Below are positions 1 to 7,734 of a stretch of DNA of 17,499 nt, one piece after another; position 1 is the first letter of the stretch, and the number at the start of each line of letters is the position of its first letter. The translations under genes were made by a program, and so were the position numbers. The DNA is from Opitutales bacterium UBA2995 (GTDB lineage Bacteria > Verrucomicrobiota > Verrucomicrobiia > Opitutales > UBA2995), in NCBI GenBank assembly GCA_002346535.1, contig DDZZ01000023.1:10409-27907 (forward strand), given 5' to 3'. Under the pieces are notes generated by a model. The model saw only the letters and a program-made list of their open reading frames with translations, did no database searches and was not told the origin of the DNA.

Positions 1-106
1 GATCGGCCACGATCTTCTTTAACTCCGTATTTTCCTTTTCCAGTTCCTTCAGCCGCTTGGTGGCCTTCATTTCCATCTTGCCTTATTTGCGACGCTAACG
101 ATGGAA
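1..106 (-). mobile_element. Decayed IS3-family transposase OrfA fragment (partial, runs off left edge)
   Basis: Read on the minus strand, codons from 76 down to the window edge give MEMKATKRLKELEKENTELK and then KIVAD. This matches the Lys/Glu-rich coiled-coil tail of OrfA in IS3-family elements (typically RLKELE.EN..LKK). Upstream codons (106-77) read FHR-stop-RRK-stop-GK, which fits the usual FYRWRRKYGG segment with Trp changed to TAG (95-97) and Tyr changed to TAA (83-85). Two nonsense changes in a conserved block indicate a dead copy. An intact downstream portion beyond the window cannot be excluded, because the frame stays open to base 1. It lies just downstream of the lipoprotein sulfatase stop codon. 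Confidence 0.7.
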
Positions 107-132
107 AGGTCAGTATTCATTAAAGATCCAGA

Positions 133-1641
133 TTACTCGTAATCCAGTTCTTTGACACTGGCCTGGCAGGAGATCTGCCAAGCGCGAAGCTGTGATCGCA
201 TCCTTTTCAGTAGCTCGGGCTGGCGTTCTGCCAAATTGATCGTTTCAGAGGGGTCGGCCATCAGATCGTAGAGCTCCCATTCAGCAACCGATGCGGTTCC
301 ATTGTCAGACCGATGCCGTTCCTGGGTGGGATTGTGAACGAGCTTATACCGATTGTCGTTCAAAGTAGCCAGGCCATGCCCATCAAAGAGGATAGGACGA
401 GGCCTCACCTTCAATCCGTCTTCGATAACTGGTAACAACGAAACACCATCATAGGGACGCGTATTCATCTCATGAATATGAAAGCTGAGAACTGCAAGTA
501 TCGTGGGGAAATAATCACTAGTTACAGCAGGAAAATTCGTTTCCTTACCAGAGACTTTGACAGGCCATTCCAAAATTCCTGGCACCCGCACACCGCCCTC
601 GTATAGGGAACGTTTTCTGCCTCTGAAATCAGCCGCGCTTCCCTGATTGCGTCGTCTGGCTTCGGGGTTGCCTTCCGGTCCGTTATCGGAGCAAAACCAA
701 ACCATAGTATTGTCTGCCACACCCCACTCTCTTAATGCAGAACGCAGACGGCCCAACTGATCATCCAATGCAGTAACTACTCCATAATAGTGCTGTTTTC
801 CTTCTTCCTCATCAGAATACATGGCCAGGTACTCCGGGCCGGCGACCACTGGCGAATGCGGCGCATGGAACCAGATCAGAGCGAAAAAGGGCGTTTCAGA
901 CTTCGCCTGCTTTTCAATAAAGGGAAGCGCTTTGTCCATGATGATACGGCTGTCACAGCCGACCAATCCTTGCGCAAAACCATCTATAATATTTTCGCCA
1001 TTCTCCCAATAAAGCACACGTGGATCGACCACACTGTCGTGAGCATTTTCAGGTTTGTAAGGGTCCCATGTGGATACTGCATACTCGGTGGCAAACCATT
1101 CATCGATCCCGTTCATCCCGGGGGTTGAATAATGTTTTTCCGGTTTGCGATTCCTTTTACCGGAGTATTCGGGAGTCATTGTCCCTAAATGCCATTTCCC
1201 GAAGTGGCCGGTTGTATAACCTTGGGATTTTAAAACCTCCGGCAGGGTAACTTCGTTGTCCTTCATATGGCCCTGATTAGCACTTGGTATGCCGTAGCGT
1301 TGCGGATGTCGTCCTGTTAACACTGATCCACGAGTGGGACTACAAACCGGGGCACCGGCATAAAATCGATTGAACTTCAAGCCATTGGCTGCCATCGCAT
1401 CGAGATGAGGAGTCTTAATAACCGGGTGGCCATTATAAGCCACATCGCCCCAGCCTAAATCGTCAGCCATCACCAAAATAATATTGGGTTTGTTTTCAGA
1501 ATACTGGGATACCTCGGTTGCGCTAGTACCCTCAGTCTGCTGCGTCTCGGCTCGAAGGCTACAACCAGCCATGAAAAAACATAAAAATAAGCTGGAATGG
1601 AGCAACCTCCAAGCCGTTGAAGGAGTTGGTTCTTCAGTCAT
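133..1641 (-). CDS. S1-family sulfatase, predicted lipoprotein (arylsulfatase A / GALNS-like)
   Basis: Formylglycine-dependent sulfatase that hydrolyses sulfate esters, probably on a carbohydrate. Of 502 residues, the N-terminus has a hydrophobic stretch ending FFMAGC, a lipobox with Cys27 as the lipidation site, so the enzyme is likely membrane-anchored in the periplasm or on the surface. The catalytic core starts with PNIILVMADDLGWGD (metal ligands Asp60-Asp61). Cys100 in CSPTR is the residue to be converted to formylglycine. GKWHLG (Lys149, His151), HAPHSP (about 259-264) and CSDNG (Asp319-Asn320) complete the metal and sulfate site. The C-terminal subdomain ends with ELYDLMADPSE. It lies 19 bases downstream of the esterase on the same strand, probably co-transcribed. 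The start is the first ATG, giving an n-region of usual length; no Shine-Dalgarno is visible. It is a close paralogue of the sulfatase at 3247-4722. The exact substrate cannot be read from sequence. Confidence 0.93.
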   Translation of the reverse strand: MTEEPTPSTAWRLLHSSLFLCFFMAGCSLRAETQQTEGTSATEVSQYSENKPNIILVMADDLGWGDVAYNGHPVIKTPHLDAMAANGLKFNRFYAGAPVCSPTRGSVLTGRHPQRYGIPSANQGHMKDNEVTLPEVLKSQGYTTGHFGKWHLGTMTPEYSGKRNRKPEKHYSTPGMNGIDEWFATEYAVSTWDPYKPENAHDSVVDPRVLYWENGENIIDGFAQGLVGCDSRIIMDKALPFIEKQAKSETPFFALIWFHAPHSPVVAGPEYLAMYSDEEEGKQHYYGVVTALDDQLGRLRSALREWGVADNTMVWFCSDNGPEGNPEARRRNQGSAADFRGRKRSLYEGGVRVPGILEWPVKVSGKETNFPAVTSDYFPTILAVLSFHIHEMNTRPYDGVSLLPVIEDGLKVRPRPILFDGHGLATLNDNRYKLVHNPTQERHRSDNGTASVAEWELYDLMADPSETINLAERQPELLKRMRSQLRAWQISCQASVKELDYE

Positions 1642-1660
1642 TTTTTAAGGGCAATTGGAC

Positions 1661-2566
1661 TCAAATATCTTTAAGCTCTTTATCGAAAAACTTTAATACA
1701 CGACCGAACAACATTTCAGGCGTCTCATAAGTTCCACCAAATCCATGACCACCATTCTTTACTCGATGGAGATGAGAACTGACCCCAGCTTGCTGCAACG
1801 CGCTGTAAAGAAGCTCGCTTTGGTTATAAATGACTGATTGATCATCATCTCCGTGCATGATCAGCATAGGTGGGTCCGATGAAGACACATAGGTGATAGG
1901 ATTCGCTTTTTGAACCTTTTCAGGATGATCCTGTATTGGGAAGCCCATGAATAGTGACTCCGGGGAATCGGGCGCATCATGATCGATTCGACCGGTAACA
2001 TCGTTCATTCGGAGAAAATCAGTTGGGCCGAACCAATTACATACCGCCTGAACCACTGGCGAGGCGTTCTTCGTCACGGGATGTGTATCAAAATCCATCA
2101 CATCATTCGTCGTGCCAAGCAATGCAACCAAATGCCCGCCTGCTGAAGAGCCCCAGACTCCAAAACGATCCGGATCAAGACCATAATTCTTCGCTTTCCA
2201 ACGTAAATAACTTATCGCGGCTTTGCAGTCCTCAATCGCAGCCGGAAATTTGGCTTCACCACTCAGGCGATATTCGACTGAGGCCAAAGCGTACCCGTGA
2301 TTCAAAACTTGAGCACAACGATTAATCGCATTCTTGGAACCACCACGCCAGCCACCACCATGAATCCAGATGACCAAAGATAGGGGTCCTTCGACATCGG
2401 CAGGTATGTACAAATCCAAGGGCAGATCCCGCCCATCGACGGTTTCATAGACAATATCCTTAGTAACCTGAACTCCCTCAGGCAGCCTGGGCCCCTGTCG
2501 GGATAGCTGGGCCAGTAGTGAAAGGCAGAAGGTGAAGATAAGAAAAAGAACTACAAATCCTTTCAT
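1661..2566 (-). CDS. Secreted alpha/beta-hydrolase esterase (BD-FAE-like)
   Basis: Alpha/beta-hydrolase of the carbohydrate-esterase/lipase type often found beside polysaccharide genes; it probably removes acyl (acetyl or feruloyl) groups. Numbered from the upstream ATG at 2593 (310 residues), HGGGW at 78-82 forms the oxyanion hole. GSSAG (148-152) carries the nucleophile Ser150, HGDDD (247-251) carries the likely acid Asp251, and GGHGF carries catalytic His283. I chose the second ATG (2566) because it begins MKGFVVLFLIFTFCLSLLAQ, a compact signal peptide; the ATG at 2593 adds nine residues and remains possible. Neither start has a convincing ribosome-binding site. The sulfatase follows 19 bases downstream, so deacylation and desulfation of one glycan are plausibly coupled. 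Confidence 0.88.
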   Translation of the reverse strand: MKGFVVLFLIFTFCLSLLAQLSRQGPRLPEGVQVTKDIVYETVDGRDLPLDLYIPADVEGPLSLVIWIHGGGWRGGSKNAINRCAQVLNHGYALASVEYRLSGEAKFPAAIEDCKAAISYLRWKAKNYGLDPDRFGVWGSSAGGHLVALLGTTNDVMDFDTHPVTKNASPVVQAVCNWFGPTDFLRMNDVTGRIDHDAPDSPESLFMGFPIQDHPEKVQKANPITYVSSSDPPMLIMHGDDDQSVIYNQSELLYSALQQAGVSSHLHRVKNGGHGFGGTYETPEMLFGRVLKFFDKELKDI

Positions 2567-2693
2567 ATGAGAATTGGATAGAATTAAGCTCATGCTGAAT
2601 AGTCATTAGCAAGTTGCCAATATAAACTCCCATTAAGCTAATCTTCACATTATTGCTGTTTTCTTGAAGCTTTATCTATGCGATTCTAAAGGC

Positions 2694-2945
2694 ATGAAAG
2701 CTGAGCGTTCGCTAACTGATAAAAGTCTCTTCGTGATAGGGGAAATAGATGGCGAAGTTAACCTCGTCACCCCCTGGGTCACCTTCATCGCATTTATGTC
2801 ATGGGCATTCTTATTCGCCCAGTCGATTAATGGGCCTAAAAGCCTGTGGTGGATTCCTGTGAAGATTATTTTGGTTTCGGTTCTTTGGAATTTATCAAGC
2901 ACGGCGGAAAGGAATTTTTTGCTATACCCTAGATTAAACTACTGA
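2694..2945 (+). CDS. Doubtful small membrane protein, unrecognised
   Basis: An open frame of about 83 codons, starting MKAERSLTDKSLF, with two hydrophobic segments (around TPWVTFIAFMSWAFLFAQ and WWIPVKIILVSVLW) and ending FLLYPRLNY. I do not recognise a family. The bases just before the ATG read AAAGGC, too close to act as a good Shine-Dalgarno. It is the only frame in 2594-3246 with protein-like character, but T-rich non-coding DNA readily gives hydrophobic frames. It could also be a fragment of a decayed membrane-protein gene. An upstream ATG at 2664 would add ten residues. Confidence 0.22.
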   Translation: MKAERSLTDKSLFVIGEIDGEVNLVTPWVTFIAFMSWAFLFAQSINGPKSLWWIPVKIILVSVLWNLSSTAERNFLLYPRLNY

Positions 2946-3246
2946 CTCGCCTCGTTTCCCTTTTGCGAAGCGGCGTAGCTGTTATAGTCATGTTACGTCT
3001 GGCTCAGATGATCAATCAACGTACCCTATGTAAAACTTGTGGAAAACCACCTCACCTTTGAGGTTTTAGAGACAGCTCCGGAATATCCCCGCATCCGTGC
3101 AGCAGACCGCGTCTCTAGCACGCAAGATAATCAGCGATTTATGCGCTTGAGGATATCGATCCCTTGACACGAGCGAGCTTGCCGAAAATCAAGACTTTTC
3201 AACCACTTAATTTCTGAGTAAACCACTACCTCTTCAATCGTAAGCT
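2946..3246. other. Gene-free interval upstream of the plus-strand sulfatase
   Basis: No coding frame with family resemblance was seen on either strand. A small hairpin, CCTCA-CCTT-TGAGG flanked by A and T runs, lies near 3045-3068; its T run is short, so it is at best a weak terminator. A TTGACA hexamer at 3164-3169 is a perfect -35 box, but the base run 17 positions on (AATCAA, 3187-3192) is a poor -10. It may still drive the sulfatase at 3247. Confidence 0.35.
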
Positions 3247-4722
3247 ATGATGACTCGATCGATCTTTTTCCTTGCACTACTGCTTTCCTACAGCGCTTCG
3301 GCATGGGCCCAATCCAGTCAACCTAACATCATTCTTATGATGTCGGATGACCAAGGTTGGGGCGATACGGGTTACAATGGTCACCCTTACCTAAAAACTC
3401 CCCATCTCGATGAGATGGCAAAAAAAGGAATTACCTTCACACGTTTTTATTCAGCCAATGCCATGTGCTCCCCTACCCGTGCTAGCGTTTATCTGGGGCG
3501 ACATCCCTACCGCACCGGAATAACATTCGCCATGAAGGGTAAACTTGAGCCAGAGGAAATTACTCTGACCAGTGTCCTCAAAAAAGAAGGTTATACAACC
3601 GGACACTTCGGGAAATGGCACATGGGGACGCTTTCCAAAAAGAAACCTGATCAAAGACGCTGGGGCGCTTTCGAGGAAGATCCAGAACGTTACTATTGTC
3701 CACCCTGGGAGCGTGATGTCGACGTCTCCTTTGTAACTGAGTCGAAAGTCCCCACCTGGGACCCGATGGTCGACCCCGGACCGGTCACACCGGCTGAATC
3801 TAAAGGAGCTAGTCCTAGCAGCGGTAATATTGAGGATCCCGGCTTGAACCCTGGAGAATCTGGAGAGGACACCACCGGACAATACTACGGAAACGAGTAT
3901 TTTACCGGCCCGGATGAAATTGAAACCGAAAACCTTGATGGAGATGACTCCCGCGTAATTATGGACCGGGTAATTCCGTTCATCGAACAGGCAGTTCAAA
4001 AGAGTCAGCCCTTTTTAGCAGTGGTTTGGTTTCATACCCCCCATTCACCCGTCGTGGGCGGTCCCGACCACAAGGCTATGTATGCCGATCGCCCGGAACA
4101 CGAACAACATTACTACGCTAGCCTTACTGCCATGGACGAGCAGATCGGACGTCTAAGAGCCAAGCTAAAAACACTCGAAGTGAGCGACAATACGATGCTT
4201 TGGTTTTGTTCGGACAACGGTCCGGCACGACAAGGTTCGCCAAGGCATGTTGGACGGACTAACGGATTGAGTGGATTCAAGCTTTCCATCCAGGAAGGCG
4301 GAATACGCGTACCAGGGCTTTTGGTCTGGCCGGGGAAATACCCTAACCATCAGACGATCACCACGCCTTGTGTGACCACGGATTATTTCCCCACGATTCT
4401 GGCTGCCCTGAACATCCCATTACCTGACGACAGGCCTTATGACGGAATCAATCTTTGGCCACTCATTGATAATCCGACATGGACGCGGTCCAAACCCATC
4501 GGATTTATTCACAACGGGAAAGTATGGATGGATTATAAATACAAAATAATTTCCAAAAACGACGATGCCTTCCGGCTTTACGACATCATTGCCGACTCGG
4601 CCGAAACAACCAATCTGGCTAAAAAACTTCCGAAAGTGTATGAACACATGATCGCCAAGTTTGAATCATGGCACTCCGGGGTCATCGCAGATCTAGAGCG
4701 CGTTGAAAACATAGCGGATTAG
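3247..4722 (+). CDS. Secreted S1-family sulfatase (arylsulfatase A / GALNS-like)
   Basis: A formylglycine sulfatase of 491 residues with a Sec signal peptide cut after about SASAWA (residues 16-21), so a periplasmic or secreted soluble enzyme. The core starts PNIILMMSDDQGWGD (Asp34-Asp35). Cys74 in CSPTR is the formylglycine precursor. GKWHMG (Lys123, His125), HTPHSP (about 263-268) and CSDNG (Asp323-Asn324) complete the active site. It shares the motifs GRHPxRxGI, TWDP, DSRVIMD and WFHxPHSPVV with the lipoprotein sulfatase at 133-1641, so the two are paralogues. It differs by a roughly 28-residue insert rich in Gly, Pro, Ser and Glu (about 176-215) just after TWDP, and by a plain signal peptide instead of a lipobox. 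Two adjacent ATG codons start the frame; either gives the same signal peptide. No co-directional neighbour is close, so it is probably monocistronic. Confidence 0.93.
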   Translation: MMTRSIFFLALLLSYSASAWAQSSQPNIILMMSDDQGWGDTGYNGHPYLKTPHLDEMAKKGITFTRFYSANAMCSPTRASVYLGRHPYRTGITFAMKGKLEPEEITLTSVLKKEGYTTGHFGKWHMGTLSKKKPDQRRWGAFEEDPERYYCPPWERDVDVSFVTESKVPTWDPMVDPGPVTPAESKGASPSSGNIEDPGLNPGESGEDTTGQYYGNEYFTGPDEIETENLDGDDSRVIMDRVIPFIEQAVQKSQPFLAVVWFHTPHSPVVGGPDHKAMYADRPEHEQHYYASLTAMDEQIGRLRAKLKTLEVSDNTMLWFCSDNGPARQGSPRHVGRTNGLSGFKLSIQEGGIRVPGLLVWPGKYPNHQTITTPCVTTDYFPTILAALNIPLPDDRPYDGINLWPLIDNPTWTRSKPIGFIHNGKVWMDYKYKIISKNDDAFRLYDIIADSAETTNLAKKLPKVYEHMIAKFESWHSGVIADLERVENIAD

Positions 4723-4769
4723 TCAGTTTTTTAACTTCAATCTGAACTGAGGTGAGTTCAAACCGTTTA

Positions 4770-5423
4770 TCACTCAAGATCTAAGGACTTGCAATCGCAG
4801 GAAACTTCCTCAGCGGATACAAGCAATTCCCCACGCGGAGTTACCTCACCCTTTGCGGGATGAAATACGTGGTCACCTCCGGCAATCATCAACTTGTTTA
4901 CATTGTCGCATTCAATATAAAGTCCGTTGCCCGTGTTTTCAAATCGGACGCGGATCCTGTTCCGCTCCACCTCCATGGCTTGAAAGGTTGGGTAGCCCCT
5001 TGGAAATCCTTTAACGCCATAAGTATTTGCCAGAGCCAAGATTGCCAGCCTTTCGCCCACAGGGATTTTGGCTCTCTGATGAATATTATTTTCTTCACTG
5101 ATGTCCATATTCAGCAGGGTTAACGGTGTTGGCCTCTCCTTGATACCAAATGGCTCCGCGAATCCCAAAGGGCATCAATGGCTGAATATCGCCCGTCATC
5201 TCCCTGAGATGTTAGCATTCACACGAATGGGTCTGCGCTACCAGCTGACTTCAATGGTAACCCGTTCACCAGGATTGGCCGTTCCGTAAAGGGCTACTTT
5301 GGAATTCCGTTGAAGAACCATGTCGTCGCCAAAAATGCCGGGCATACTGAGTTTATCAGTCAAACATTGAGCATTATCTTTACTTAATTGCCATAGAAGC
5401 CGTTGTTTTCCTTCGATTTCCAT
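4770..5423 (-). pseudogene. Remnant of a sialate O-acetylesterase with internal deletions
   Basis: Three separated blocks of a sialate O-acetylesterase-type SGNH hydrolase survive in the right order. Block 1 (5423-5240) reads MPGIFGDDMVLQR and then NPGERVTIEVSW, the family N-terminal jelly-roll motif, ending at a TAG stop. Block 2, in another frame (about 5196-5101), reads MPFGIRGAIWYQGEAN and NPAEYGH, the conserved Asn-bearing WYQGE.N block. Block 3, back in the first frame (5108-4770), reads DISEENNIHQRAKIPVGERL and continues to the C-terminus. Intact homologues have some 450-650 residues; here the GQSNM catalytic-Ser region and the stretch between blocks 2 and 3 are gone. The usual catalytic Asp of DIHP is Asn (NNIHQ). 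The N-terminus also lacks a signal peptide. The gene is clearly dead. It converges with the plus-strand sulfatase and its 5' end abuts the TSUP gene. Confidence 0.85.
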
Positions 5424-5468
5424 TGTGCGAAGTGGACATCTCTCAAAACATTATCCGTTCAAATATCC

Positions 5469-6197
5469 ATGAACGAGCTTCTCTTACTGCTTCCGACATT
5501 CCTGATCGTATCGGCCATGTACGCGTCAGTGGGACACGGAGGAGCATCAGGATACCTCGCCATCATGGCACTGGCAAGTATTCCAGTTGTAATGATGAAG
5601 CCAACTGCACTCACCTTAAACTTAGTAGTATCCTTGCTAGGTACTATTTTATTTTACAAGGCCGGGCACTTTGCCTGGCGGCTATTCTGGATGTTTGCAG
5701 TTGTTTCGATCCCCTTTGCTTACCTGGGCGGAAAAACGAACGTACCTCCCGGAGTTTTCAACCTGTTGGTGGCAGCCGCCCTTGTTTTTGCAACGGTGCG
5801 TCTGTTTGGTTCGGTGAAGGATCAACAAATCGAGAAGCAACCCCCCATTTGGGCCATTATCATTGCAGGCGCTTCAATTGGTTTTTTCTCAGGCTTAATT
5901 GGAGTTGGCGGCGGAATTTTTTTGACTCCATTGCTCCTGATATTCGGATGGGCAACTATCAAAACTGCAGCGGCGGTTTCAGCACCCTTTATTTTCGTGA
6001 ACTCAGCAGCCGGCCTGCTCGGTTATCAAACCGTTGCCGAAAACCTGATACCGCACTGGCCCTACTATGCGGTTACTGTCGTCATCGGAGGATTGATCGG
6101 TGCCCGCTGGGGTAGCAGCTTGGCCAATCCCGTGCACCTGCGTCCGGTTCTTGCAGGGGTATTGGTGTTGGCGATAGTGAAGTTGGTCGTCAGCTGA
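5469..6197 (+). CDS. TSUP-family anion transporter (TauE/SafE type)
   Basis: Integral membrane protein of 242 residues with about eight hydrophobic segments in two homologous halves. The family signature motif GLIGVGGGIFLTPLL lies in the second half, and SVGHGGASGYLA near the start is the equivalent motif of the first half. TSUP (TauE/SafE, PF01925) proteins move sulfite, sulfoacetate, thiosulfate or other organic or sulfur anions; direction and substrate cannot be read from sequence. I chose the ATG at 5469 because the protein then begins directly with the first membrane helix; an upstream in-frame ATG at 5403 would add 22 residues that overlap the dead acetylesterase. Surrounding sulfatases make a role in sulfur oxyanion traffic an attractive inference. 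Confidence 0.88.
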   Translation: MNELLLLLPTFLIVSAMYASVGHGGASGYLAIMALASIPVVMMKPTALTLNLVVSLLGTILFYKAGHFAWRLFWMFAVVSIPFAYLGGKTNVPPGVFNLLVAAALVFATVRLFGSVKDQQIEKQPPIWAIIIAGASIGFFSGLIGVGGGIFLTPLLLIFGWATIKTAAAVSAPFIFVNSAAGLLGYQTVAENLIPHWPYYAVTVVIGGLIGARWGSSLANPVHLRPVLAGVLVLAIVKLVVS

Positions 6198-6216
6198 TAA
6201 ATGGCGCAAACACCTT

Positions 6217-6250
6217 TCAGGCATTAGCATGAGAAATCTCATGCGCCTGA
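6217..6250. repeat. Strong nested inverted repeat after the TSUP gene
   Basis: Outer arms TCAGGC (6217-6222) and GCCTGA (6245-6250) enclose inner arms GCATGAG (6227-6233) and CTCATGC (6238-6244) with a four-base AAAT loop and a four-base bulge on one side. It lies 19 bases after the TSUP stop codon. No T run follows on the plus strand, so it is not a textbook intrinsic terminator. It may still end or protect the TSUP transcript. It also falls on the last codons of the broken frame on the minus strand. Confidence 0.5.
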
Positions 6251-6889
6251 GGACCGTTCATCGTATTCGGTGATTTTTCTTCCACGGCCTGCTCCATGGT
6301 TACAAACGGTGAGATGCCCAAATCTACCAGTTCCTGAGTAAGCCGGTTATGGTCGAAGTCACCGCCTCCAAATGCCTCAGACCAAATTCTATTGTGCAAT
6401 TGGCGTAAATGCAGTTCAACGATTAGATTGCCTTGCCGAGTTCTTCGAGGGCATCGCGTTGAAACTCAAGCTGTTCGTCGCTTTTATTTTCAAGACCTCC
6501 CCAACGAATGGGCCTAGGATTGGCAACCACTACACCGATCATATCCTCGCGACAGGGAGCTGTAATAAGCACCCACATAAGGGCGGCCAATGCTCATAGA
6601 CATATGCCTGCTCGGCTTGTAATAGTGATAGAAAGACCGGTAGCTGGGACGGTAGTAATTGCGGCTCTTGTAATATATGCCCCGGCTCGGATAACTGTAG
6701 CGATTATAGCCAAAAGAGCGATAGCCTCCAGAACCAGAAGAAAAGCTGAATGGGCTCCCATCACGTGAGTATTTTGCCGTAGGAGGCCCCAAATCCCGTG
6801 TAGCAACGGCTGACATTGGCTTCAGGCAAAATGAGCAGCGGAGCCGATAGGATTGCGGCTGATAGAAGGTTGGGTATGACTGATTTCAT
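6217..6889 (-). pseudogene. Frameshifted gene for a Tyr/Ser/Arg-rich secreted protein, unrecognised
   Basis: Four protein-like segments follow each other on the minus strand in different frames. The first, from an ATG at 6889, reads MKSVIPNLLSAAILSAPLLI, a good signal peptide, but its frame stops within 43 codons. The second (6816-6514) contains GSGGYRSFGYNRYSYPSR and NYYRPSYRSFYHYYKPSR, strongly biased to Tyr, Ser, Arg and Gly. The third (about 6536-6423) reads GVVVANPRPIRWGGLENK and then EFQRDALEELGKAI. The fourth (about 6426-6217) reads LIVELHLRQLHNRIWSEAFG and runs to HEISHANA. The simplest reading is one former gene with three frame changes, or an unreliable assembly here. No family is recognised. 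It diverges from the methyltransferase gene. Confidence 0.5.
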
Positions 6890-6992
6890 GATATTACTCA
6901 ATTATCCTCATAGATCGCCTGAAATCGGGAATAGTTTCATAACAGAGAAAAATCGGCGTGAACCTAACCAATTTATGCATGTAGTATGTGAT

Positions 6993-7733
6993 ATGAGCAG
7001 AAATGACACGATATGCGCCAGAAATTGGCTAAAATTAGCTATCATAAGTACACTTCTAGGGTTTTCTGCCCAGTCGAGTGCTAAAGAACAAAACGCCTTT
7101 GAAAGGAAACGAATGAAGATGGTAAAGGAGCAAATTGCCGCCAGAGGAGTGGAAGACCGCAACGTCTTGGAGGCTATGGAAGCGGTTAAAAGGCATGAAT
7201 TGGTTCCGGAGCGTTATCGAAAACTCGCCTATGAGGACCATCCATTGCCCATTGGTAAAGACCAAACGATTTCTCAGCCTTATATTGTCGGCCTCATGTC
7301 CCAACTCCTTGAAGCGGATCCAGGCGATAAGATACTGGAAATTGGCACCGGCTCAGGTTACCAGGCAGCTGTTCTGGCGGAAATGGGATTGGAGGTTTAC
7401 TCCATCGAAATCATTGAAAGCTTGGCCATTCGCACCGAAAAGGACCTCACAAGACTGGGTTATTCAGATGTACACGTGATGCACGGTGACGGCTACCAAG
7501 GTTGGCCAAATGAAGCGCCATTTGATGGTATCATCATTACCGCAGCGCCTCCCAAATTACCAGAGCCCCTGATCGAGCAGGTCAAAGAAGGTGGTCGCAT
7601 CGTGGTCCCGGTTGGACGGCGATTACAGAGCCTGAACGTCTACACTAAAAGTAAGAACGGCAGGGTGTCCAAAGAGAGGATTATCCCGGTGAGATTTGTT
7701 CCCATGACGGGGGAAGCCCAATTGCAGGATTGA
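6993..7733 (+). CDS. pcm: Protein-L-isoaspartate O-methyltransferase with signal peptide
   Basis: S-adenosylmethionine-dependent enzyme that methylates isoaspartyl residues so damaged proteins can be repaired. Numbered from the ATG at 6993 (246 residues), the family hallmark TISQPYIVGLM lies at 92-102, the SAM-binding motif LEIGTGSGYQAA at 115-126, and the strand-loop motif DGIIITAAPP with GGRIVVPVG further on. Before the catalytic part sits NWLKLAIISTLLGFSAQSSA, a Sec signal peptide with a plausible cut before KEQ, so the enzyme probably acts in the periplasm. The open frame runs back to 6816, but that extension overlaps the divergent broken gene and hides the signal peptide. The ATG at 6975 is an alternative start. 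It is convergent with the EamA gene, one base apart. Confidence 0.9.
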   Translation: MSRNDTICARNWLKLAIISTLLGFSAQSSAKEQNAFERKRMKMVKEQIAARGVEDRNVLEAMEAVKRHELVPERYRKLAYEDHPLPIGKDQTISQPYIVGLMSQLLEADPGDKILEIGTGSGYQAAVLAEMGLEVYSIEIIESLAIRTEKDLTRLGYSDVHVMHGDGYQGWPNEAPFDGIIITAAPPKLPEPLIEQVKEGGRIVVPVGRRLQSLNVYTKSKNGRVSKERIIPVRFVPMTGEAQLQD

Positions 7734-7734
7734 G

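Noticed and set aside
3451..3999. A 182-codon minus-strand frame
   Set aside because: It is antisense to the soluble sulfatase, including its catalytic region, with no motif of its own.
4743..4760. Inverted repeat TGAACT-GAGGTG-AGTTCA between two convergent genes, considered as a terminator
   Set aside because: Only six base pairs, and no T run follows on either strand, so there is no support beyond a chance dyad.
5423..6115. A 230-codon plus-strand frame overlapping the TSUP gene
   Set aside because: It runs in a different frame through a gene with clear membrane-protein signatures and has no recognisable motif.
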